Origin: Psychroserpens luteolus | GTDB lineage: Bacteria > Bacteroidota > Bacteroidia > Flavobacteriales > Flavobacteriaceae | Reading direction: 5' to 3' | NCBI RefSeq assembly: GCF_021032705.1 | Contig: NZ_JAHVXI010000001.1 | Coordinates: forward strand, 496,001 to 560,000 | Length of the DNA stretch: 64,000 nucleotides | Notes under the pieces: model-generated | What the model saw: only the letters and a program-made list of their open reading frames with translations | Told to the model about the DNA's origin: nothing | Database searches by the model: none | In this document: piece by piece, positions 7,562 through 15,300 of the stretch | How positions within the stretch are numbered: position 1 is the stretch's first letter | How the letters are laid out: the number at the start of each line of letters is the position of its first letter | Made by a program: the position numbers and the translations under genes

Positions 7562-8960
7562 TTTAGGCTTTCCAATAGTAATCGTCGCTGCGATACTCAT
7601 TGTATTTGTCTTCCTAATAATTCTAATTAAACGTTATAAGCGTTGTCCTTCCGATCGCATTTTGGTGGTCTATGGAAAAGTAGGTGGAGGTCAATCGGCC
7701 AAATGTATCCATGGTGGTGCAGCTTTTATCTTTCCTGTAATTCAAGATTATGAATTCTTAGATCTAACTCCTATTTCTATCGAAGTTAACTTAGTTAACG
7801 CGCTTTCAAAACAAAACATTCGTGTAAATGTACCATCACGCTTTACCATTGGTGTGTCTACCGAACCTGGCGTGATGCAAAATGCTGCCGAGAGGTTACT
7901 AGGTCTTGCTCAACAGGATGTTCAGGAATTAGCTAAAGAAATCATTTTTGGTCAATTGCGTTTAGTAGTAGCTTCAATGGATATCGAAGAAATTAATAGT
8001 GATAGAGACAAGTTTTTAACTAATATTTCTCAAAGTGTCGAATCTGAATTAAAAAAAGTTGGTCTTAAATTGATTAACGTAAACATTACAGATATCGTTG
8101 ATGAGTCTGGCTATATTGAAGCTCTTGGTAAAGAAGCTGCTGCACATGCCATTAATGCCGCTCGTAAATCGGTTGCAGAGAAAACCAGAGATGGATCTAT
8201 TGGTGAAGCAAACGCTGTGCAAGATGAAAGAACACAAGTTGCCGCTGCAAATGCGCAAGCTGTTGAAGGTGAAAATACAGCGAAAATTGCTGTTGCCAAT
8301 TCTGATTCGTTACGTCGTCAACGTGAAGCCGAAGCAGAGCGTGTGGCTATCGCGGCAGAAAAAGTACAAAGCGCTAAAGCCTTAGAAGAGTCTTATGCCG
8401 CTGAAAAAGATGCCGAAATAGCAAGAGCAGAACGTGAACGCTCATCTCAAATGGCAGATGTTATTGTTCCTGCTGAAATTGATAAACGCAAAGTGGAGAT
8501 TGATGCCGAAGCTGAAGCTGAAATGATTCGTAGAAGAGCGAAAGGTGAAGCTGATGCCATCTTATTTAAGGCACAAGCTGAAGCACAAGGACAATTTGAA
8601 GTCTTAACAAAACAAGCTGCAGGTTTACAAGAAATCGTAAAAGCTGCTGGAAATAGCAGTAAAGATGCTGTATTATTATTGATTGCAGACAAATTACCTG
8701 AATTGGTAAAAACACAAGCTGAAGCAATCAAGAACATCAAGATTGATAAAGTAACCGTTTGGGAAAATGGTGGACATGGAGAAGACGGAAAATCATCAAC
8801 AGCGAATTTTCTATCAGGAATGTACAAATCTGTTCCGCCATTACAAGATATGTTTAATATGGCTGGTATGGATTTACCTGAATATCTGAAAGGAAAAGAC
8901 AAAACCAAACCAGAAGATCCAAAATCACTTCCGAAGAAAAAAGAAGATGATGAAAGTTAA
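7530..8960 (+). CDS. flotillin (SPFH/band 7 membrane scaffold)
   Basis: The 476-residue protein has an N-terminal membrane anchor (about residues 12-31), an SPFH/band 7 domain (about 40-215), and a long Ala/Glu-rich coiled coil with repeated EAEAE and QAEA segments (about 215-400). The charged C-terminal tail ends KPEDPKSLPKKKEDDES. Flotillins organise membrane microdomains. It overlaps the NfeD-like gene by 32 bp, and an intrinsic terminator lies just after it. The ATG at 7530 is the only usual ATG ahead of the anchor. Confidence 0.88.
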   Translation: MNYLLTQQNFDLGFPIVIVAAILIVFVFLIILIKRYKRCPSDRILVVYGKVGGGQSAKCIHGGAAFIFPVIQDYEFLDLTPISIEVNLVNALSKQNIRVNVPSRFTIGVSTEPGVMQNAAERLLGLAQQDVQELAKEIIFGQLRLVVASMDIEEINSDRDKFLTNISQSVESELKKVGLKLINVNITDIVDESGYIEALGKEAAAHAINAARKSVAEKTRDGSIGEANAVQDERTQVAAANAQAVEGENTAKIAVANSDSLRRQREAEAERVAIAAEKVQSAKALEESYAAEKDAEIARAERERSSQMADVIVPAEIDKRKVEIDAEAEAEMIRRRAKGEADAILFKAQAEAQGQFEVLTKQAAGLQEIVKAAGNSSKDAVLLLIADKLPELVKTQAEAIKNIKIDKVTVWENGGHGEDGKSSTANFLSGMYKSVPPLQDMFNMAGMDLPEYLKGKDKTKPEDPKSLPKKKEDDES

Positions 8961-8964
8961 TTGT

Positions 8965-8995
8965 AAAAAATCCGCTAAATAGCGGATTTTTTTTT
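8965..8995 (+). terminator. intrinsic terminator after the flotillin gene
   Basis: The stem AATCCGCT/AGCGGATT with loop AAAT is followed by a run of nine T residues, 5 bp after the flotillin stop. It separates that operon from bioB. Confidence 0.9.
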
Positions 8996-9064
8996 AAACT
9001 CAACATTGTTAAAAAACTATTCATATTTACAGCATTCTTTTTATTGTAGTATTATTTTAAATTT

Positions 9065-9072
9065 TATTTTTG
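9065..9072 (+). promoter_or_regulatory. -7 promoter box (TATTTTTG) for bioB
   Basis: TATTTTTG matches TAnnTTTG. A TTG at 9044-9046, 18 bp upstream, fits the -33 element. The box ends only 4 bp before the bioB ATG at 9077, so the transcript may be leaderless or nearly so. Confidence 0.45.
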
Positions 9073-9076
9073 ATCT

Positions 9077-10171
9077 ATGAATGAAACAAGACACAACTGG
9101 ACCAAAGAAGAAATTCTAGAGATTTATAATAAACCTTTAATGGAATTATTATATGATGCTGCAACTATTCATCGCAATCATCACGATCCTAATACAGTTC
9201 AAGTATCAACATTACTTTCAATAAAAACAGGTGGTTGCCCTGAAGATTGTGGATATTGTCCACAAGCAGCAAGATATCACACAGATGTTGAAGGCAATGA
9301 TTTGATGTCTGTTCAACAGGTAAAAGCGCAAGCCTTACGTGCAAAATCATCAGGAAGTTCTCGTGTATGTATGGGAGCCGCTTGGCGTAATGTGAAAGAT
9401 GGTGAAGAGTTTGATCAAGTTTTAGAAATGGTAAGAACCATTAATAAACTAGATATGGAAGTGTGTTGTACATTAGGTATGATTACCGAAAACCAAGCTC
9501 AACGTTTAGCTGAAGCTGGATTGTATGCCTATAATCACAATTTAGATTCTTCTGAAGAATACTATAAAGAAGTGATTTCAACTCGTGGCTATGAAGATCG
9601 TTTAGAAACTATAGATAATGTTAGAAAAACCAATGTAACGGTTTGCTCTGGTGGTATTATTGGAATGGGAGAAAAAACTGAAGATAGAGCAGGTATGTTA
9701 GTGGCCTTATCAACATTGAATCCACAACCAGAGTCTGTTCCAATAAATGCTTTGGTAGCAGTAGAAGGAACACCTTTAGAAGACCAAAAACCAGTATCTA
9801 TTTGGGATATGGTAAGAATGGTAGCAACCACCAGAATTGTAATGCCAGAAACGCAAGTACGTTTAAGTGCTGGTCGAACTGAAATGACACGTGAAGGTCA
9901 AGCCATGTGTTTCTTTGCTGGTGCAAACTCAATTTTTGCTGGAGACAAATTACTTACAACTCCAAATCCAGATGTGAACGAAGACATGGAAATGTTTAAA
10001 CTACTTGGTTTAAATCCTCAAAAACCATTTATCAAAAAAATGCAACCTGAAACAGTAGAAGCTCAAAACTCGCAATACCAAGCCTTAGGTGAAAAACCAA
10101 AATGGACGCGACCAGAGCATACTATTGAGCGTAATGAAGAAGCTAAGCAAAAAGCAAAAGCACTTAAGTAA
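9077..10171 (+). CDS. bioB: biotin synthase (radical SAM)
   Basis: BioB inserts sulfur into dethiobiotin to form biotin, using a radical-SAM [4Fe-4S] cluster and an auxiliary [2Fe-2S] cluster as sulfur donor. The CxxxCxxC motif GGCPEDCGYC (Cys54, Cys58, Cys61) binds the radical cluster. Cysteines in SRVCMGAAW and MEVCCTLGM, and the arginine in RLSAGR, provide auxiliary cluster ligands. The 364 residues exceed the typical 320-350 by a charged C-terminal tail (RNEEAKQKAKALK). It is transcribed from its own promoter behind a terminator, separate from bioF-D-A. Confidence 0.96.
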   Translation: MNETRHNWTKEEILEIYNKPLMELLYDAATIHRNHHDPNTVQVSTLLSIKTGGCPEDCGYCPQAARYHTDVEGNDLMSVQQVKAQALRAKSSGSSRVCMGAAWRNVKDGEEFDQVLEMVRTINKLDMEVCCTLGMITENQAQRLAEAGLYAYNHNLDSSEEYYKEVISTRGYEDRLETIDNVRKTNVTVCSGGIIGMGEKTEDRAGMLVALSTLNPQPESVPINALVAVEGTPLEDQKPVSIWDMVRMVATTRIVMPETQVRLSAGRTEMTREGQAMCFFAGANSIFAGDKLLTTPNPDVNEDMEMFKLLGLNPQKPFIKKMQPETVEAQNSQYQALGEKPKWTRPEHTIERNEEAKQKAKALK

Positions 10172-10189
10172 TTCATAATTAAGCAAATG

Positions 10190-10215
10190 ACTTGACACGT
10201 TTGTCAATCGTTTTT
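10190..10215 (+). terminator. possible weak terminator after bioB
   Basis: A short inverted repeat, TTGACA-CGTT-TGTCAA (10192-10207), is followed by CGTTTTT. The stem is only 6 bp and A/T-rich, so it could instead be a binding site. Confidence 0.35.
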
Positions 10216-10291
10216 AATTCTGAAAAAGTCAAAATTGGTGTTTAGTTCGGAAATTTTAACATACAATTAATTCCGTTTCATAACGTTTTCT

Positions 10292-10299
10292 TAACTTTG
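10292..10299 (+). promoter_or_regulatory. -7 promoter box (TAACTTTG) for the cupin-like gene
   Basis: This exact TAnnTTTG match lies 20 bp before the TTG start at 10320 and supports that unusual start codon. Confidence 0.5.
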
Positions 10300-10319
10300 A
10301 AACTTAAATTTTTTGACAT

Positions 10320-11180
10320 TTGAAACTCAATCTTCAAGATATTCCTCGTGTTAAAAACATTACCAAAGAGGAGTTTATAAAAAACTACTTCAAACCACAA
10401 AAACCTGTGGTCATAGAACGTTTCATTGAAGATTGGCCTGCCTATACTAAATGGAGTTTAGACTACATGAAGAACATCGCAGGTGACAAAACTGTGCCGC
10501 TTTATGATGACAGGCCTGTCGATTATAAGGATGGTTTCAACGAGCCTCATGCTAAAATGAAAATGAGCGAATATGTAGATTTACTTAAAAAAGAGCCTAC
10601 AAAATATCGCATTTTTCTTTGGAATATTTTAAAGGAAATCCCACAACTTCAAAACGATTATTCTTATCCCGATTTTGGTTTGAAACTAATGAAAAGTCTA
10701 CCCATGTTATTTTTTGGTGGTAGAAACTCTCACACCTTTATGCATTATGATATTGATTTAGCTAATATCTTTCATTTTCATTTTGAAGGAAAAAAACAGT
10801 GTGTTTTGTTTGACCAAAAACAAAACGATTATTTATATAAAATTCCGCATTCGTTGATAACCAGAGAGGATATCGATTTTTCAAATCCAGATTTCGAAAA
10901 ATGGCCAGCGCTAAAACATGCAAAAGGCTGGCAATGTGAATTAAGTCATGGAGAAATATTGTACATGCCTGAAGGTTATTGGCACTACATGAAGTATCTT
11001 ACGCCTGGATTTTCTATGAGTTTAAGAGCTATAGCTAGACATCCAAAAAACCTAAGCAAAGCAATATATAATGTTTTGATTATGCGTCATTTTGACAACC
11101 TCATGAGGCGGATAAAAGGTCAAAAATGGATTGATTGGAAAAACGAACAAGCCATTACTAGGACAAATAAGAGTTTTTAG
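10320..11180 (+). CDS. cupin-like (JmjC-type) oxygenase family protein
   Basis: This 286-residue protein resembles the cupin_8/JmjC-like Fe(II)/2-oxoglutarate oxygenases. The HxD pair of the iron-binding facial triad is in FMHYDIDLANIFHFHFEGKK (about residues 141-160). The distal His is in EGYWHYMKYL (about 220-229), and the GxSxSLR strand follows. The N-terminus PVVIERFIEDWPAYTKW is typical of the family. The start is TTG, since no in-frame ATG exists before conserved sequence. The substrate cannot be told from sequence. The family includes protein hydroxylases. Confidence 0.78.
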   Translation: MKLNLQDIPRVKNITKEEFIKNYFKPQKPVVIERFIEDWPAYTKWSLDYMKNIAGDKTVPLYDDRPVDYKDGFNEPHAKMKMSEYVDLLKKEPTKYRIFLWNILKEIPQLQNDYSYPDFGLKLMKSLPMLFFGGRNSHTFMHYDIDLANIFHFHFEGKKQCVLFDQKQNDYLYKIPHSLITREDIDFSNPDFEKWPALKHAKGWQCELSHGEILYMPEGYWHYMKYLTPGFSMSLRAIARHPKNLSKAIYNVLIMRHFDNLMRRIKGQKWIDWKNEQAITRTNKSF

Positions 11181-11210
11181 TAAAAACCCTTCAGTCTTAA
11201 AAACTTATAA

Positions 11211-11218
11211 TATATTTG
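11211..11218 (+). promoter_or_regulatory. -7 promoter box (TATATTTG) before the 11246 gene
   Basis: This exact TAnnTTTG match overlaps the TTG of the longest possible ORF (11216). It shows that translation must begin at the later ATG codons (11240 or 11246). Confidence 0.5.
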
Positions 11219-11245
11219 CCTTCTCAATTTTTTAGAATAATGATT

Positions 11246-11737
11246 ATGAAAAAATTACTTTTACTTACCGCTTTGATTTCCGTTTCATTTGTGAATGCTC
11301 AAGCCTATAAAGGAAAAGGTGACCAAAAATTTCAAGTTGGGGCCAACCTTCAAGATGAAGCTACTGGAATAAATGTTACCTATGATTATGGAATTGGAGA
11401 GAATATTTCTATTGGAGTTTCTTCAACCTATGCCCTTGGAGTTGATGATATTTTAGATGCCGATTTTGGTGATCGTTTTGACTTAAAAGCGCGTTTCAAT
11501 GCTAACCTAGGTAATGTTTTAAATATTGATGACAATTTTGATCTATATCCTGGTTTAAGTTTAAGCTTGAAGAATTTTGGAGGTCATATTGGCGCTCGTT
11601 ATTTCTTTACTGATGGATTTGGAGTGTATACTGAAGCCACATTCCCTCTAGCAAAATATGATGAAGATAAATTAGAGCCAGCAAATTTTATTCACAACCA
11701 ATTTGCGATCAATATTGGTGCTTCATTTAATCTGTAA
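11246..11737 (+). CDS. small secreted/outer-membrane beta-barrel-like protein (DUF6646-like)
   Basis: The 163-residue protein has a classical signal peptide (MKKLLLLTALISVSFVNAQ). A beta-rich domain follows with alternating strands (FQVGANLQ, GIGENISIGVSSTYALG, LKARFNANLGNVL, YPGLSLSLKNFGGHIGARYFFTDGFGVYTEATFPLAKY). It ends FAINIGASFNL, as expected of a small outer-membrane barrel. It resembles flavobacterial proteins that I recall as DUF6646; that name is from memory. Start 11246 is chosen because the signal peptide begins there and the promoter box overlaps any earlier start. Confidence 0.7.
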   Translation: MKKLLLLTALISVSFVNAQAYKGKGDQKFQVGANLQDEATGINVTYDYGIGENISIGVSSTYALGVDDILDADFGDRFDLKARFNANLGNVLNIDDNFDLYPGLSLSLKNFGGHIGARYFFTDGFGVYTEATFPLAKYDEDKLEPANFIHNQFAINIGASFNL

Positions 11738-11763
11738 AACGATAGAAGAACATATTTAAATGT

Positions 11764-11797
11764 AAAAAACCAGCTTTGATTAAAGCTGGTTTTTTTA
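11764..11797. terminator. bidirectional terminator between the barrel protein and recX
   Basis: The strong stem AAACCAGCTTT/AAAGCTGGTTT has a GATT loop, with A-tract and T-tract flanks. It lies between convergent genes and can serve both. Confidence 0.9.
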
Positions 11798-12268
11798 TGG
11801 AATCAACTCTCTAATTTTATCATATACTAGTGAACTTTCCCATCCTCTGTACAATAAATAATCTGCCAGTTTTTTTCTCTTTTTAAGCACATTGGTCTCT
11901 TTAATTGTCTTAACTTTTTTTTCAGCTAAGTCATGAAAAGTAGAGTAATAATCAGATTCACTAATTTCACTCAAAGCAATGTTAATAAGGGTTTTATTAA
12001 TATCTCTTCGTTTTAATTCTAATTGTAACCGTTGCTTTCCCCATTTTTTTATCCTGAATTTCCCTCTCACAAATGCTTTTGCAAAACGCTCTTCGTTTAA
12101 AAAATTGTGCTGAAGTAAATGCACTATAATTTGGTCTCTAGCTTCTGAAATCATTCTCATTTCATATAATTTTTGTGTCACTTCTTTATGACAACGTTCT
12201 TGATATGCACAATAACGTTCCAGTCGTTTTTGCGCTTCGTCGAATGTATATGTTCTTGATAGATTCAT
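11795..12268 (-). CDS. recX: regulatory protein RecX
   Basis: RecX inhibits RecA filament growth and recombinase activity. The 157-residue protein has the three-helix repeat pattern of the family: DEAQKRLERYCAYQERCHKEVTQKL, then DQIIVHLLQHNFLNEERFAKAFVRGKFRIKKWGKQRLQLELKRR (the highly conserved core), then a C-terminal DYLLYRGWESSLVYDKI. The ATG at 12268 (MNLSRTY) is preferred over an upstream in-frame ATG at 12286, because a TATATTTT element at 12274-12281 lies between the two. Confidence 0.9.
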   Translation of the reverse strand: MNLSRTYTFDEAQKRLERYCAYQERCHKEVTQKLYEMRMISEARDQIIVHLLQHNFLNEERFAKAFVRGKFRIKKWGKQRLQLELKRRDINKTLINIALSEISESDYYSTFHDLAEKKVKTIKETNVLKKRKKLADYLLYRGWESSLVYDKIRELIP

Positions 12269-12337
12269 AGTGCGAAAATATAACATTTTGTTAATAAATG
12301 TCGTACCTTAAGCCACTCATTAATAAGTATTTTTGTG

Positions 12338-12345
12338 TAAATTTG
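12338..12345 (+). promoter_or_regulatory. -7 promoter box (TAAATTTG) for the giant T9SS protein
   Basis: This exact TAnnTTTG match lies 44 bp upstream of the ATG at 12390. Confidence 0.45.
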
Positions 12346-12389
12346 CACGTTTGCTTAGTGAGCAAAAAAATAAAAATTAATTCATCCCT

Positions 12390-15300
12390 ATGAAAAAGAA
12401 TTACTCCCTAATCTTAATCGCAATCTTGTGCTTTGTTGTGTCTGGCTATGGACAGGTAAAAATAGCAGAATTGACTTTTGAAACTGTAGGTGGCTACACA
12501 ACGAGTGTTGCAGAATTTACAGACGGATCTGAAGACTACTTTACAAGAACTGATGGTACATCTAACATTGATGGTTCTCAAATGGTTTTTTCAAACAATC
12601 AAGGAGCCTATTTTTTTGCTGTACATGACACCAATGGAGATGGAGGGCCAAATACCTTAAGTTTAAATTTCGATAATATAAACATCAATAATTATGCTAG
12701 TTTAGAATTACGAATCCACATTGCAGAAGATGACGATGGAGGAAACCAAGATTGGGATGGAGGTTCATATATGCACATAAATGGCTCTATTGATTCTGGG
12801 GCTTCTCAGAATATTCTATGGGTTGAAGCTGCAGGTGGAACTAATACAGAACCTAGATTAGACACAAATTTTGATGGGCTTGGTAATAGCACATCAATAA
12901 CTGATACTTTTACACAATATATTGCTACTATTACTGGTACAGGAGCAAATTTAGATATTGAGATTGAATTTAATGGACTTAATGATGGTGATGAAGATAT
13001 TGCAATTGACAATATTGAAATATGGGGTATCTCTACTTGTACACCGCCAGCAGACCCAACAGGAACTATTTCTGGAACCACTCCAGCATGTACTAACACA
13101 ACATTAACGTATACAGGAACACCTGCTGCAGGAACCATAAATTATTGGCAAACTTCTGCTACAGGAACAGCAACTACAGATAACGCAACAGGAACTTTTA
13201 ATGTCAATGTTACTGGAACTTATTATATAAGAGCATATGACACTGCTGCAATGTGTTGGTCAAATGGTAACCTGAATTATGCTGTTGTTATCAATGCTGC
13301 ACCAACAATTTCAGTACAACCAACAAATCAAAATGAAGTTATTCCAAATACAGCTACGTTTTCTGTAACAGCTTCAGGAACTCCAACCCCTACCTATCAA
13401 TGGGAAGTTTCAACAAATGGAGGTGCAAATTGGAATAATGTTACTGGAGGTACAGGAGCAACAACAGATACCTATACAACTGCAGCTACTACCCTTGCCA
13501 TGGACGGTGATTTATACAGATGTGTGGTAACAAATACCTGTGGATCAACAACATCAAATAGTGCTATGCTTACAGTATTTGCTTTAGCAGATGTTGTCAT
13601 TACAGAAATCATGTATAACCCTCCAGCCGCAAATGATTACGAATGGATAGAAATCTGTAATCTTAATGGGACTGCACAAGATGTGAGTGACTATACAATT
13701 GATGTAAATGGAACAACAAGATTTACATTTCCTTCAAGTACTACAATTCCAGCAAACACTTGTATTACTGTCTTATTAGGACATTTAGGTTCATCTCCTG
13801 CACCAGAATGTCCATTTACACCAGACTATTCTAATCCTGTTGGAGCTACGAATTTCTTGACCAATGGTGGAGCAACTATTACACTAGAATCTCCAACTAA
13901 TAATGTGATAGATTTGGTCGCTTATGATAATGCTGATAGTAATGCTACTGATGGTAATGGCAGTTCATTTCATGTTATAAATGCTACAGCAGATAATTCT
14001 GATACAGATACAAATTGGCAAGCTGTATTAACCGGAGGTTCTCCAGGAGACAACACTCTAGTGTCTCCGTGTACAGTTCCAGAGATACAACTTGTTGATG
14101 CTTCAAATACCGATCAAGCCTGTGGAGCTTTTATTATGGCATTTGGCTCTCAAGCCACTAGTTTTGATACTGATATTACTTTTGATATTGATAATGATGG
14201 AGCTTCGGGTTTAACTGTATCTTCACTTGCTATTACTGGACCCGCTTCAGGAGATTTTTCGATTGTTTCACCAGCGACTCCTTTTATTGTTGCTGCAGGA
14301 AATACTCAAACGGTGACCGTAAGATTTACTCCAAGTGTTATTGGCTTTAGAAATGCCACACTTACTATTAATAATGATGATTCTGATGAATCTGCTTGTA
14401 CTATAACTCTTCAAGGTACAGGTACTTCTCCAGCTCCTGAAATAAACGTTGAAGGAGATATAGGAGCGTTTCCTGATATTGCTAATGGAGATGTTACACC
14501 AAGCGGTACTGATAATACATTATTTGCCGCCCAGTTTATAGGATCGTCTCAAGAAAAAACATTTAGAATTCAAAACTTAGGGACAGATGTACTAAACATA
14601 TCTAATATTACTGTTGGCGGAACTAATCCAGGCGATTTCACTATAACGGTAGCTCCAGCATCAAGTGTTGCTATATCTAATCTTACAGTATTTGAAGTGT
14701 CGTTTTCTCCACTTGCCGCTGGTATAAGACAAGCAGATATTATAATTACTAACGATGATGGTGATGAAAACCCTTATACTTTTAGAGTTCAAGGAACTGG
14801 AAATTGTGTTGCAAATGCAATAGCATTATCTCCAAATTCTGGACCTGAGGGAACAATAGTGACTGTTACAGGAACAGATTTAAGTACAGCAACAGCTACT
14901 TTTAATGGTTTAGCAGCAACTGTTACTAATATATCTAGCACAGTTATGGAAGTTACAGTTCCTAATGGTGCGCTAACAGGAAATTTAGAAATCACTGATG
15001 ATTTTGGCTGTCCGGGTAGTGCTGCATTTACTGTAATAGACACTCAAATTGGAACTTGCGAAGGCGGTTCGGCACTAGGAGAGCTATTCATAAGTGAAGT
15101 AACAGATGCAACCTACGGTAGTTTAACATATATAGAAATTTATAACGCAACAGGCGCTAATGTGAATCTAGCTAACTATGAGGTTAGAGTTTATGCCAAT
15201 GGTAGTACCTCTAGTTTTACCTCACAAACCTTAAGTGGGACTATTAATGCTGGAGACACTTTTGTTCTAACTACTGGTACTTCAGGAGTTCTTAGTAGTT

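Noticed and set aside
8447-8908. 153-residue antisense ORF within the flotillin gene
   Set aside because: It mirrors the Ala/Glu-rich coiled-coil codons of the flotillin and has Ser/Ala-rich low-complexity sequence with no family signature.
12806-13138. 110-residue antisense ORF in the giant T9SS gene (others at 14789-15043, 15404-15604 and 16901-17092)
   Set aside because: Shadow frames over Thr/Asn/Gly-rich coding repeats, with no start context.
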